Below, in pieces: positions 17,452-26,289 of a stretch of DNA of 39,092 nucleotides. The translations under genes were made by a program, and so were the position numbers. Every line of letters begins with the position of its first letter. Position 1 is the first letter of the stretch. Origin of the DNA: Rhizobium sp. Q54 (GTDB lineage: Bacteria; Pseudomonadota; Alphaproteobacteria; UBA828); the NCBI GenBank assembly GCA_945892755.1, contig CAMDDO010000022.1, positions 1 through 39,092 on the forward strand, written 5' to 3'. The notes beneath the pieces are model-generated. The model made no database searches and was not told the origin of the DNA. It saw only the letters and a list, made by a program, of their open reading frames with translations.

Positions 17452-18237
17452 ATGAGCGACGTGGCGATCTTGAGTGAGACGAGCGAGGGCGTTGGCCTTC
17501 TCACCATCAATCGGCCGAAGACGCTGAACGCGCTCGACGTGCCGACCCTGCTTGAGCTCGAGGCCGCGTTCTGCCGGCTGGAGAAGGATCCCGCCGTCAG
17601 GGTGGTAATCATCACCGGCGCCGGCGATCGCGCCTTTGTCGCGGGCGGCGATATCGCCGATCTCAATTCGCGGCGTGGCCTCCGCCATTACGAGGAATTT
17701 GCCGAAATCATCCACCGCGTGTTTCGCCGTGTCGAGGCGTGCGACAAGCCGACTATCGCGGCGGTCAATGGTTGGGCGCTTGGCGGGGGCGCCGAGCTTA
17801 TGTTGTGCACCGACATCCGCTTGGTTGCCGACAACGCCAGGATCGGCGTGCCCGAGATCACGCTTGGCCTGTTCCCGGGCGCCGGCGGCAGCCAACGCCT
17901 GATCCGGCAAATCCCGCTATGCCGGGCCAAGGAGATGATGTTCACCGGCGATCGGATCACGGCCGAGGAGGCGGTGGCGCTCGGGCTCGCCAACCGCGTC
18001 GTAACGCAGGCGAAGTTGATGGACGAGGTCAAGGCGCTCGCCAAGCGGATCGCGGAAAAGTCGCCGCTCGTGTTGAAGCTTTTGAAGCGCGCCATGCGAG
18101 ATGGCCTCGAGATGCCGCTGCAATCCGCGCTCGCGCATGAGCAGGCCGTGATCGGCCTGGTGCTCGATAGCGATGATGCGCATGAAGGCTGCAGCGCCTT
18201 CCTCGAAAAACGGCCGGCGCAGTTCAAGGGCCGTTGA
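17452..18237 (+). CDS. Enoyl-CoA hydratase/isomerase family protein
   Basis: This 261-aa crotonase-fold protein probably hydrates an enoyl-CoA. The two catalytic acids of enoyl-CoA hydratase are present: E115 in GGGAELML and E135 in VPEITLGL. The oxyanion hole is formed by AGGDIADL (64-71) and ALGGG (109-113). The proline-glycine stretch LFPGAGGSQRL is typical of true hydratases. GGAGGG lies before the ATG. It ends 3 nt before the acyl-CoA dehydrogenase ATG, so the two are translated together. Confidence 0.92.
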   Translation: MSDVAILSETSEGVGLLTINRPKTLNALDVPTLLELEAAFCRLEKDPAVRVVIITGAGDRAFVAGGDIADLNSRRGLRHYEEFAEIIHRVFRRVEACDKPTIAAVNGWALGGGAELMLCTDIRLVADNARIGVPEITLGLFPGAGGSQRLIRQIPLCRAKEMMFTGDRITAEEAVALGLANRVVTQAKLMDEVKALAKRIAEKSPLVLKLLKRAMRDGLEMPLQSALAHEQAVIGLVLDSDDAHEGCSAFLEKRPAQFKGR

Positions 18238-18240
18238 GCG

Positions 18241-19413
18241 ATGGATTTTCGCTTGAGCGAAGAGCAGACCATGATCGTCGAAACCGCACGGCGGATTGGC
18301 GCCGATTTCGGCCTCGATTATTGGCGCGATCTCGACGAGCGCGGCGACTATCCCAGCGCGATGTGGTCGGCGATCTGCAAGGCCGGGCTGTGCGGCGTCG
18401 CGCTGCCGGCCGAGCAGGGCGGTGTGGGCCTTGGCATGATCGAGATGGCGCTCGTCATCGAAGCGCTAGCGGCTTCGGGTGCGGGCTCGACGGTCGCGCA
18501 GCTATTCATGCTCAATCCGATTTTTGGCGGTGTCGCGGTCTCGAAATACGGCACGGACGCGATGCGTCGTACGCTCTTGCCCGGCCTCTGCGATGGCACG
18601 GTACAATTCTGCATGGCGCTGACCGAACCCGATGCCGGCACAAATAGCCTCGAGGTGAAAACCTTCGCCAGCGCCGAGGGCAATGGCTGGCGGCTCAATG
18701 GCCGCAAGATCTGGATTTCGGCGGTGCCGGCCGCGCAAAAGATGCTGGTCGTCGCGCGCACCAAAAAGCGCGAACAGGTCACGCGCAAGGCCGACGGCAT
18801 CTCGCTTTTCCTGATCGACGTCGTGCGCGATGGCCTAACCCACCAGCCGATCGCGAAGCTCGGCACACGCTGCGTGCCGGCGAGCAATGTCTATTTCGAT
18901 AATGTCAACGTGCAGGGCGATGAGTTGATCGGCACGCTCGACGGCGGCTGGCGGCAATTGCTCGATGTGCTTAACACCGAGCGCATCGTGACCACGGCCG
19001 GCCTCATCGGCACGGTCGAGCTCGCGTTGAAGCTCGCGGTCGACTATGCCAATGAGCGGCGCGTCTTCGCCGGCAAGCCGATCTCGTCCTATCAGGGCCT
19101 GCAATTTCCGCTCGCCCAGGCTTTTGCCGAAGCAGAATGCGCGCGGGTGATGAATTACAAGGCCGCGACGCAATGCGATCAGGGCCTCGACTATGGCAGC
19201 GAGGCCAACATCGGCAAATTGATCGCGGCCCAAGCCTGCGCGGACGCCACCGAGCGCGCCATGCAGGCCATGGGCGGCATGGGTTATGCCAATGACACCC
19301 ATGTCGAGCGGCTATGGCGCGATTGCCGGCTGTTCCGCTTCGCGCCGATTTCGGAGGAGATGATCCTCAACTATATCGCCCAACACGATCTCGGCATGGC
19401 GCGCTCGTATTAG
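18241..19413 (+). CDS. Acyl-CoA dehydrogenase family protein
   Basis: This 390-aa flavoprotein introduces a double bond into an acyl-CoA, or acts on a related ester. The FAD/substrate segment FCMALTEPDAGTNS and the WISAVPAA flavin-contact strand are present, as is GGMGYANDTHVERLWRDCRLFRFAP near the C-terminus when read in parts. The position of the usual catalytic Glu (IYEGTSE) reads FAPISEE, so the base may come from elsewhere; some long-chain and terpenoid-type relatives share this. It follows the hydratase gene with only 3 nt between. No 3-hydroxyacyl-CoA dehydrogenase or CoA ligase is in the run. Confidence 0.9.
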   Translation: MDFRLSEEQTMIVETARRIGADFGLDYWRDLDERGDYPSAMWSAICKAGLCGVALPAEQGGVGLGMIEMALVIEALAASGAGSTVAQLFMLNPIFGGVAVSKYGTDAMRRTLLPGLCDGTVQFCMALTEPDAGTNSLEVKTFASAEGNGWRLNGRKIWISAVPAAQKMLVVARTKKREQVTRKADGISLFLIDVVRDGLTHQPIAKLGTRCVPASNVYFDNVNVQGDELIGTLDGGWRQLLDVLNTERIVTTAGLIGTVELALKLAVDYANERRVFAGKPISSYQGLQFPLAQAFAEAECARVMNYKAATQCDQGLDYGSEANIGKLIAAQACADATERAMQAMGGMGYANDTHVERLWRDCRLFRFAPISEEMILNYIAQHDLGMARSY

Positions 19414-19484
19414 GGTGCGCCCTTCGGGCTTGGCGTACGCCGCATGGGCGGCCGTGCGCAGTGGCGTGTCCTGACAGCTGGGTA

Positions 19485-20309
19485 TCAGATCATTGCGTCG
19501 ATGAAACGCTGATCCATCTCGCGCGCAGGTTGGTCGCAGCCGGCGGTGCCGACGATTTTGGCCGGTATGCCGGCCACAGTCGTGCACCGCGGCACGTCTT
19601 CCAGCACGACGCTGCCGGCACCGACCCTCGAATATTCGCCGATCTCGATATTGCCAAGGAGCTTGGCGCCGGCACCGAGCATTGCGCCGCGTCGGACCTT
19701 GGGGTGCCGGTCGCCGGTCTGCTTGCCAGTGCCGCCGAGGGTCACCTCATGCAACATGGACACGTCGTCCTCGACCACCGCGGTCTCGCCGATCACCACC
19801 GATGTCGCGTGGTCGATCATGATGCCGCGGCCGATCCGCGCCGCCGGGTGAATATCAGCGCCGAACACCTCGGAGACGCGGGCCTGCAGGAACAATGCCA
19901 TGGGCCGACGCTCGTTAGTCCACATCCAGTGCGCCACGCGATAGGCTTGCAGCGCCTGAAAGCCCTTGAAATAGAGTAGGGGTTGGATCAACCACTGGCA
20001 GGCCGGATCGCGTTCCTTCACCGCCATCAGATCGGCGCGCACGGCATTGCCGATATCGGGATCGGCGCTGAACGCCTCGTCGAATGGCTGGCGCAGCAAC
20101 ATGGCCGGCACCTCCGCGCTCCCGAGCTTCTGCGCCAGGTGGAAGGTGAGCGCGCTTTCGAAGCGCTCGTGGTTCAGGATCGTGGCGTGCAGGAAGCTCG
20201 CCAAGGTCGGCTCGCGCGCCGCCATATCGGCGGCCTCGGTGCGGACGGTGAGCCAGATCGGGTCATGAACGGCGAGTTTGGCGGTCGTCTTCTGCATGGG
20301 ATTTTGCAT
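19485..20309 (-). CDS. cysE: Serine O-acetyltransferase
   Basis: This 274-aa enzyme acetylates L-serine with acetyl-CoA to give O-acetylserine, the substrate of cysteine synthase. The N-terminal helical domain (about 15-150) leads to a left-handed beta-helix with hexapeptide repeats; the active-site segment IDHATSVVIGETAVV is clear. The C-terminus ends in Met-Ile, and a terminal Ile is what cysteine synthase binds in the CysE-CysK complex. Length matches the family. GGGGAT precedes the ATG; a second Met at codon 5 is possible. It stands alone, after a 71-bp gap from the acyl-CoA dehydrogenase gene on the other strand. Confidence 0.95.
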   Translation of the reverse strand: MQNPMQKTTAKLAVHDPIWLTVRTEAADMAAREPTLASFLHATILNHERFESALTFHLAQKLGSAEVPAMLLRQPFDEAFSADPDIGNAVRADLMAVKERDPACQWLIQPLLYFKGFQALQAYRVAHWMWTNERRPMALFLQARVSEVFGADIHPAARIGRGIMIDHATSVVIGETAVVEDDVSMLHEVTLGGTGKQTGDRHPKVRRGAMLGAGAKLLGNIEIGEYSRVGAGSVVLEDVPRCTTVAGIPAKIVGTAGCDQPAREMDQRFIDAMI

Positions 20310-20417
20310 GCGATTATCCCCGGTCGAACGTACTGGTTGACGCTATCCTAATAGATGGCGCGCCGGCGCGTCGATTCAATTGGGAGTCTTGGGCAGATGC
20401 CTAGGTCAACTTTCGGG

Positions 20418-21227
20418 CTAAGGTGCCTGGTCCTGAACCAGGCGCTCGACAAAGTCGCGCAGCATACCGCCCTCGCACCCGCCGGCCTTGCGGGCCATGC
20501 GGTTGACGCGCGAAATAACGCCGGTCTGCCAAGATGAACGCGCATCGCCAATCCGGGCTGACGTAGCAGCAACGGTCGCGCCGATCACCCCCATGTCATC
20601 GAGCAGAGGCAGGCGACTTACCCCAGCCTCGTCAATGCCGATACCGGCGTCGTTGAAGAAGGCGGCAAGCGGTGGCCCCTTGACGATATGATCCGATTTA
20701 CCGGCGAGCAGCGCGCCATGGGAGCCTGTGACAATGACACGCCCAAGATCACTAGGTTCCATGAGCGCGGCTGAATCAATACCCCAGACTTCGGGTTCGC
20801 CCCGCATGGCGCGAAGACAGGTGCGTGCTTCGACATAGGCTGGCGGCTCGATCGCATGCGCCACCGCCGCGCGCATCAGCTCGGCCGCCGCCATGATCCG
20901 CTGTCCCACCGCGCAACCAAGCGCGGCGGCGGTCTTGCTGACGCAACTGACGATGCCGCGTTGAGCAATATCGGCGCCGTCGGCGATGCGGGCCGAGAGG
21001 TGGCTCACCGTGAGCGCTGGAATGCCAAGCCGATCAAGATAGAGGAGGGAGGCGATTCCTGCCGCTTCTATGCCGATGCCGGCATCATTGAAACTGACGC
21101 CCAGCACGCCGGCCTTGGCGGCGAGGTAACCAGGGTAAAGCCCGCCATGCGAGCCCGTGATCACGATCCGGCCGCTATGGCGCGGTTCGAATTGCGTGGC
21201 GCTATCGAGGATGAGGATTTCCGGCAT
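20418..21227 (-). CDS. Unrecognised protein with internal tandem duplication, in ABC operon
   Basis: I do not recognise this 269-aa family. It is built of two similar halves: residues 8-109 and 151-254. Both start with DSA, then EP, then [IV]-x-TGSHG (24-28 and 167-171), then FNDAGIGI (46-53 and 191-198), an acidic residue and AG, LD near a Gly, TV, then SARI-x-D (78-83 and 223-228) and G-[IV]-[IV]-S. The conserved His, Asn and Asp in both halves look like a site repeated twice, so an enzyme or ligand-binding protein is plausible. It has no signal peptide and no membrane segment. It lies 18 nt after the LivF/UrtE-like gene and is the last gene of the ABC operon, so a role in handling the imported solute is inferred. 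Duplication with short linker (110-150) is certain; function is not. Confidence 0.85.
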   Translation of the reverse strand: MPEILILDSATQFEPRHSGRIVITGSHGGLYPGYLAAKAGVLGVSFNDAGIGIEAAGIASLLYLDRLGIPALTVSHLSARIADGADIAQRGIVSCVSKTAAALGCAVGQRIMAAAELMRAAVAHAIEPPAYVEARTCLRAMRGEPEVWGIDSAALMEPSDLGRVIVTGSHGALLAGKSDHIVKGPPLAAFFNDAGIGIDEAGVSRLPLLDDMGVIGATVAATSARIGDARSSWQTGVISRVNRMARKAGGCEGGMLRDFVERLVQDQAP

Positions 21228-21245
21228 GAGGCCGGGCCCGATGAG

Positions 21246-21953
21246 CTACGCCGCACCCATGCCGACGAATTCAGCGATCAATTCGGGGTTTTCAAGTTGG
21301 TCCGGCGTGACCTCGCCGGTAATCTGGCCGCGCTGGATGATCAGCACACGTTGCGACAACGCGGCAATGAACTCCAGGTTCTGCTCGACCAGAACAATAG
21401 TGAGGCCGCGCTGATCGCGCAGGCGTTTCAGGATCTCGACGATTTCCTCGATGATTGATGGCTGAATGCCTTCGGTCGGCTCGTCGAGCAAGAGGAGCTT
21501 TGGCCTGCCACAGAGCGCGCGGGCCAGCGCAAGGATTTGTTGCTCGCCGCCGGAGAGGACGCCGCCGGCGCGGTCGAGCAAGGGCTTCAGCCGCGGGAAC
21601 TCTGTGAGCGTCTCCTCGATGATTGCGGCCTCGTCGGTCTTATGTACGGCGAAGCCGAAGCGAAGGTTGTCGAGCACGCTCAGATTGGGAAAGATATCGC
21701 GACCCTGCGGCACATAGCCGATGCCCATGCGGTTGCGCCGGAACGACGCCTCGCGCGTGATCTCCTTGCCGTTGAACTCAACCTGCCCACCGGTCGCGCG
21801 GAGCAGGCCGATCAGCGTCTTCAGCAGCGTCGTCTTGCCCATGCCGTTATGGCCGAGAATGCCGACGAACTCGCCATCCTTCACAGCGAAATTGACGCCG
21901 TGAAGTATTGGGATGCGGCCATAGGCGGCGCGTAGGTCGGTGACGCTCAACAT
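21246..21953 (-). CDS. urtE: ABC transporter ATP-binding protein, UrtE/LivF type
   Basis: This 235-aa ATPase powers the importer. Walker A is GHNGMGKTT, the Q-loop lies in YVPQGRDIFP, the signature is LSGGEQQ, Walker B is LLLLDEPTEG, and the switch region is VEQN in place of the usual His, as in LivF proteins. The run TEGIQPSII after Walker B is typical of UrtE, so I favour the urea/amide branch over amino-acid LivF. It starts 3 nt after the stop of the partner ATPase gene. The alternative, a branched-chain amino acid transporter, is not excluded. Confidence 0.87.
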   Translation of the reverse strand: MLSVTDLRAAYGRIPILHGVNFAVKDGEFVGILGHNGMGKTTLLKTLIGLLRATGGQVEFNGKEITREASFRRNRMGIGYVPQGRDIFPNLSVLDNLRFGFAVHKTDEAAIIEETLTEFPRLKPLLDRAGGVLSGGEQQILALARALCGRPKLLLLDEPTEGIQPSIIEEIVEILKRLRDQRGLTIVLVEQNLEFIAALSQRVLIIQRGQITGEVTPDQLENPELIAEFVGMGAA

Positions 21954-21956
21954 GAT

Positions 21957-22682
21957 CTATACCGAATGTTTGCCCAGATAGACATCACGCACCTGCTGGT
22001 TGTTCATGATGTTGATCATGGTGTCCTCAACCAGGATTTGGCCCTGATGAAACACGGTCACCTTTTGCGCGATCGCCTTGATGAACTGCATATCATGCTC
22101 GACCACGATGAGCGCGGCCTGGCGGTTGATCTCGCGAATCAATTCGGTGGTACGCCCGACCTCATCGCCGGTCATGCCCGCGGTCGGCTCGTCAAGCAGG
22201 ATCAGCTTCGGCTCGCCTGTCAGCACGATGCCAAGCTCGACCCATTGCCGCTCGCCATGGGCAAGCTGGCCGACCAGCTTTTTGGTCGCATGGCCGAGAC
22301 CGACGCGCTCAATGATCTGATCGGTGATCCGGTTAGCCTCGCGCGTCTTGTGATGGCGACGCGCCGAAAGCCAGATGTTCTCATGCACGCTAAGGCCGTC
22401 GAACACGCTCGGTACCTGGGTCTTGATACCGATGCCGCGACGCGCGATCTGGAAGGTGATATCGCTGGTGATGTCGGCGCCGCGGAAAAACACCTGACCG
22501 GTGCTCGGCTTATATTGTCGCGTGAGGCATTTGAAGAATGTGCTCTTGCCGGCGCCATTGGGACCGATCAGGCAGCGCAGTTCGCCTTCCTTCATTGAAA
22601 AATCGACATTGTTGACCGCAACCACGCCGCCGAAGCGCATGGTCAGGCCGCGGGTCTCGAGAATGATTCCGTCTTCGGCCAT
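21957..22682 (-). CDS. urtD: ABC transporter ATP-binding protein, UrtD/LivG type
   Basis: This 241-aa ATPase pairs with the 21246-21953 product. Walker A is GPNGAGKST, the signature is LAHGERQ, Walker B is LILLDEPTAGM, and the H-loop is VEHD. The signature with His instead of Gly (LSHG-like) and the run TAGMTGDE are features of UrtD rather than LivG. I chose ATG 22682, which lies 7 nt after the permease stop; an upstream in-frame ATG at 22760 would overlap the permease gene and add an unrelated N-terminus. Confidence 0.87.
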   Translation of the reverse strand: MAEDGIILETRGLTMRFGGVVAVNNVDFSMKEGELRCLIGPNGAGKSTFFKCLTRQYKPSTGQVFFRGADITSDITFQIARRGIGIKTQVPSVFDGLSVHENIWLSARRHHKTREANRITDQIIERVGLGHATKKLVGQLAHGERQWVELGIVLTGEPKLILLDEPTAGMTGDEVGRTTELIREINRQAALIVVEHDMQFIKAIAQKVTVFHQGQILVEDTMINIMNNQQVRDVYLGKHSV

Positions 22683-22689
22683 TGCGCGC

Positions 22690-23844
22690 TCAGCCCTTCG
22701 TTCTGTCGCCGGCGGTCGGCCCGAGCACGCCGAGGAGACGTTCCCCGAACGCGCGAACATGGACGTTACCGGGCGCCGGCAATTGCTCCGCCAAGTTCAG
22801 GACGGCGCCTGCGATCGCGCGCCGGTATCGACCGCCTTGCTCGCGCCAATCGCGCAGGGTCGGCACAATGCCTTGGGGAATTGCCAGCACGAAAATCATC
22901 ACGATCAGCCCGAAGATCAAATAGGTGTTCAACCCGCCGCCGGAGGCGCCAGTGCCGAGGATGAACGAAACATAGAGTAGCACGACGCAGCCGATCATCG
23001 GGCCCAGCAATGTGCCGACACCGCCAACCAGCACCCACATGATAATCTGCGCGGCGAGCGAGAGGTGAAACGCGTTCGGGCTGATGAAGTTCTTGTAATT
23101 GATCGACAGGCAACCGGCGAGGCCGGCGATCGCCGCGCCGATCACAAAGACCGTGAGCTTGTAGAGGCGCACGTCATAGCCGAGAAGCTCGGCACGTAGT
23201 TCGTTTTCCTTCACCGCGACGACGACCCGGCCGAAGGTCGAGCCGAGCAGCATCTTGAGGCCGACATAGGTGGCAATCAGCAGGCCCATGGAGAAGTAGA
23301 AAAGATGATTGGCGCTCAGAAGCGCCTTGGGGTCGCCGGGCCAGTTGAACTTGCGGATCGATGAGATGCCGTTGAAGCCCATCAGGCGGGCCTTGCCGAT
23401 GCTGTACTCGTCGCCTGACGTCGAATTGATGAAGTAATAGAGCGCGAGCGTGACCGCGAGCGTGATGACCGCGACATAGACGTCGTTCAAGCGGCCGAAG
23501 AACATGAAATAGCCAAGGATCGCCGCGAATATCGCGGGAATGATCATGGCCAGGAAGAAGGGCGCCGTGCTCTCGCCGATATTGCCAACCGATATCGCAT
23601 AAGCGTAGCCGCCGAGCCCGAAGAACATCGACTGACCGAAGCACATGATCCCGCCAAAGCCCCAGATGAAGGCCATGCTGAGGGCGAGGACGATCATGCT
23701 GACGTAATAGCGGACCTGCAGCAGCAATAGCGGGTCATCCAACACCGGCAGGATGAAGAGCAGCACCACCATCACGCCGGCCACCGCCCAAGTGCCGTGG
23801 CGGTTCGAATCGAAGCGCCAGCCGGAGGCCAAGAGGCCCGTCAC
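22690..23844 (-). CDS. urtC: ABC transporter permease, UrtC/LivM type
   Basis: This 384-aa inner-membrane protein has about 9-10 hydrophobic segments. The cytoplasmic ATPase-contact loop ENELRAELLGYDVRLYK is the LivM/UrtC signature. I place the start at GTG 23844, not the longer frame to 23946: GGAG lies 6 nt before the GTG, and GTGA overlaps the stop of the upstream permease gene, a standard coupling arrangement. The C-terminal cytoplasmic tail (about 40 residues) is longer than usual and charged. Confidence 0.86.
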   Translation of the reverse strand: MTGLLASGWRFDSNRHGTWAVAGVMVVLLFILPVLDDPLLLLQVRYYVSMIVLALSMAFIWGFGGIMCFGQSMFFGLGGYAYAISVGNIGESTAPFFLAMIIPAIFAAILGYFMFFGRLNDVYVAVITLAVTLALYYFINSTSGDEYSIGKARLMGFNGISSIRKFNWPGDPKALLSANHLFYFSMGLLIATYVGLKMLLGSTFGRVVVAVKENELRAELLGYDVRLYKLTVFVIGAAIAGLAGCLSINYKNFISPNAFHLSLAAQIIMWVLVGGVGTLLGPMIGCVVLLYVSFILGTGASGGGLNTYLIFGLIVMIFVLAIPQGIVPTLRDWREQGGRYRRAIAGAVLNLAEQLPAPGNVHVRAFGERLLGVLGPTAGDRTKG

Positions 23845-24710
23845 GTCGATCTCCGGAAGTATCGCCCGGTGATCCCGGTCGGGAAGATGCGTAGCAGGAT
23901 CACCGCGGTAATCAGCAGGAAGACCTGGCCGAGGATCGGCGTCCATTGGAAGGAGATGATCTGGCGTACGGCCCCGAAGACACCCGAGGCCAGCACGGTG
24001 CCGGTAAAGGCCGCCGCGCCGCCGGTGATCACGGTAATGAACGCCTGCGCGACATAGGACACGCCGATGGTCGGAATCACCGTGTTGAGTGGCGCGAGAA
24101 TGGCGCCGGCGAGGCCAGTCAATGCGGCGCCGATCGCGAAAGTGACCATGTAGACGCGCGGCGGGCTAACGCCAAGGCAGGACGCCTGACTGGGGTTCTG
24201 CATGGTGCCGCGCGCGATCAGGCCAAGCTTGGTGCGGCGCAAGACGACGAAGATGGCGAGGTAGATCACCACGGTGAACGCGATCATCACGAGCGTATAG
24301 GTCTTCTCGCTATAGTCGCCGAAGGAATAGGAGCCGAGCGGCGTTTGGACGCCGCGCGTGACATTGCCGAAGATCCAGGTAATCACGCCGATCAGGAACA
24401 GGCTGAGGCCCCAGGTGGCGATCAGCGTATCGATCATACGGCCATAGAGGAAGCGTATGAGAATTCGCTCGAAGACCAGGCCGATCAGGCCAACGAGGAT
24501 CGGCGCGATGATGAGCATCGCTACCCACAGATTGATGCCGAATTGCTCGGTGCACACGATAACGACATAGCCGCCGAGCATCATGAATTCGCCATGCGCG
24601 AAATTGATCACGCGCATCATGCCGAAAATCACCGCTAGACCAGCGCCCATCAGCGCCAGCGTCGCAATGCCGCTCAGCACCTGAATGATCTGAATGCCGA
24701 CGAGATCCAT
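23841..24710 (-). CDS. urtB: ABC transporter permease, UrtB/LivH type
   Basis: This 289-aa inner-membrane protein has about 8 hydrophobic segments. MRVINFAHGEFMMLGGY near the N-terminus is the LivH/UrtB signature, and GTMQNPSQASCLGVSPPRVY is the ATPase-contact loop. It lacks the long N-terminal extension that some UrtB proteins have. The gene overlaps the next permease by 4 nt (GTGA). It begins 62 nt after the binding-protein gene, with a strong hairpin between them. Confidence 0.88.
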   Translation of the reverse strand: MDLVGIQIIQVLSGIATLALMGAGLAVIFGMMRVINFAHGEFMMLGGYVVIVCTEQFGINLWVAMLIIAPILVGLIGLVFERILIRFLYGRMIDTLIATWGLSLFLIGVITWIFGNVTRGVQTPLGSYSFGDYSEKTYTLVMIAFTVVIYLAIFVVLRRTKLGLIARGTMQNPSQASCLGVSPPRVYMVTFAIGAALTGLAGAILAPLNTVIPTIGVSYVAQAFITVITGGAAAFTGTVLASGVFGAVRQIISFQWTPILGQVFLLITAVILLRIFPTGITGRYFRRST

Positions 24711-24723
24711 GGATCAAATCTAG

Positions 24724-24755
24724 AATAGGGGGAGGGCTGAAGCCCGCCCCCTATT
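24724..24755 (-). terminator. Hairpin between binding-protein and permease genes
   Basis: AATAGGGGG and CCCCCTATT pair as the outer stem, with GGGCT/AGCCC inside and one mismatch, around a 2-nt loop. It follows the binding-protein stop by 17 nt in the operon and lies just before the permease start. Such hairpins after the first gene usually protect the binding-protein message from decay or cause partial termination, giving an excess of binding protein. Confidence 0.7.
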
Positions 24756-24772
24756 TCGACCCCTCGTAGTGC

Positions 24773-26023
24773 CTAGATTTGCGGCGTGAATTGCTCAGCC
24801 GTCTCCGGATTCTTGGTCAAATCGCAACGATCCTTCACATCGTCCGGGCGGAGCTGGTTGATGGTCTGGAACACCTTCCAAGAACCGCCCTCGACCTTGG
24901 CGAGGTGGACGTCCTGGGTGCAGTGCATGCTGGCCGGGTCTATGGTCAGCTTGCCCGAGGGGCCTTCCCATGACATGCCGCTTGCGAGCGCCTTCAAGAC
25001 CGCCTCGCGCTCGATCGTGCCGGCCTTTTTGACCGCCTCGGCCCAGAACCAGGTGCCGATATAGCTGCCACTGCCGACCGAATTGAGGTAGGGCGCCTTG
25101 TCGGGCCCGCCGAAGCGATCCTGGAAGCGCTTGACGAATGCCTTGTTGGCCGGTGTCTCGAGTTCTTGGAAATAGGGCTGCGCCGAGACGATGCCATCGC
25201 ACTCCTCGGGCTTCAGCGACTTGTGCTCATTGCCGACGCCGAAGGTGAAGGAGACCATCGGGATCTTGCTGAGCATGCCGGCCGCCGCCCATTGGCGGTA
25301 GAAGCTGATGTGCGCGCCGCCGACCAAGCAGGTGTAGAGGAAGTCGGGCTTCGCGGCTTGGATCTTGGAAATCTCGGGCCCGAATTCGGTGACGTCGAGC
25401 GGGAAAAGATTCTTCGCCAGCCATTCGCCGCCATGTTCGGTGACGTATTTCTTGCCCCAATCGCCGATGATCTGCGGCGCGTTGTAGTCGGCGCCGATGT
25501 AGTAGACCTTCTTGCCGTAATTCTTCATGCCGTACTCGACCACCGGATCGCCCATCTGGAGCGGCGTCGCGCCCGAGACGACATTGTTCATGTCGCACAC
25601 GCCACCTTCATAGATCACCGAATACCAGAGCATGGTCTTGTTCTCGCCGAGGATCGGCCGGATCACCTCGCGCGAGGCGCTGGTGATGGCGCCCTGCACG
25701 ACCGCGACCTTCTCCTTCAGCGCGGCTTCCTGCGCGTATTGCGCATAGAGTTCCATGTTCGACTGGGGATCGTAGGAGATCAGGCGGATTTTCTTGCCGA
25801 GCAAGCCGCCCGCCGCGTTGATTTCTTCGACCGCGAGCGTCGCGCACATGGTCATCGGCGTGCCGTAAACATCGAGGCCGCCCGATTGGTCGAACAGACT
25901 GGCGATAACGATCTCATCATCGGCGCGCGCGATGCGCACATTGCCCATGAGGCCTGCGGCCGTGATCGCCGCCGCCGACGCGGCCGAGGTCGCGAGGAAC
26001 TTACGTCTGGTGATCGAACCCAT
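24773..26023 (-). CDS. urtA: ABC transporter substrate-binding protein, urea/short-chain amide type (Peripla_BP_6-like)
   Basis: This 416-aa protein binds the solute in the periplasm. The N-terminus has a Tat signal, TRRKFLA with R6 and R7, followed by an Ala-rich hydrophobic stretch and cleavage near IARA. The mature part has the type 1 binding-protein fold: SLFDQSGGLDVYG, EEINAAGG, and Q-loop-like DPQSN. The segment HCTQDVHLAKVEG near the C-terminus is like those in UrtA, FmdD and AmiC. GGGAGGGA precedes the ATG. It is first in the operon, and the 266 bp upstream (26024-26289) is free of genes and should hold the promoter; I saw no clear sigma-54 site there. No urease or amidase gene is near, so urea itself is uncertain. 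Confidence 0.86.
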   Translation of the reverse strand: MGSITRRKFLATSAASAAAITAAGLMGNVRIARADDEIVIASLFDQSGGLDVYGTPMTMCATLAVEEINAAGGLLGKKIRLISYDPQSNMELYAQYAQEAALKEKVAVVQGAITSASREVIRPILGENKTMLWYSVIYEGGVCDMNNVVSGATPLQMGDPVVEYGMKNYGKKVYYIGADYNAPQIIGDWGKKYVTEHGGEWLAKNLFPLDVTEFGPEISKIQAAKPDFLYTCLVGGAHISFYRQWAAAGMLSKIPMVSFTFGVGNEHKSLKPEECDGIVSAQPYFQELETPANKAFVKRFQDRFGGPDKAPYLNSVGSGSYIGTWFWAEAVKKAGTIEREAVLKALASGMSWEGPSGKLTIDPASMHCTQDVHLAKVEGGSWKVFQTINQLRPDDVKDRCDLTKNPETAEQFTPQI

Positions 26024-26289
26024 TCTTTATTCCCTCCCTGGAAGACACCTTGTTGAATGACTGTGTATCTCGCGCCGGCGCCGTAAGGCTACATCAGCGC
26101 AGCATGCCCGCTTGCTCCATCCCCGAGCAAACAGGGAACACTTTACCGTATTCCCAAGCTGATCCAAGCCCGCAAGCCGGTCAATCGGAATTCACACCGA
26201 GGTCGGGCACCATGTCTGCGATCGCCGATGCGCTCGTCGGCGCAACGATAGGGCGGCAAGAATCCGGGAAAATCAGGGCCAAAGGATGA

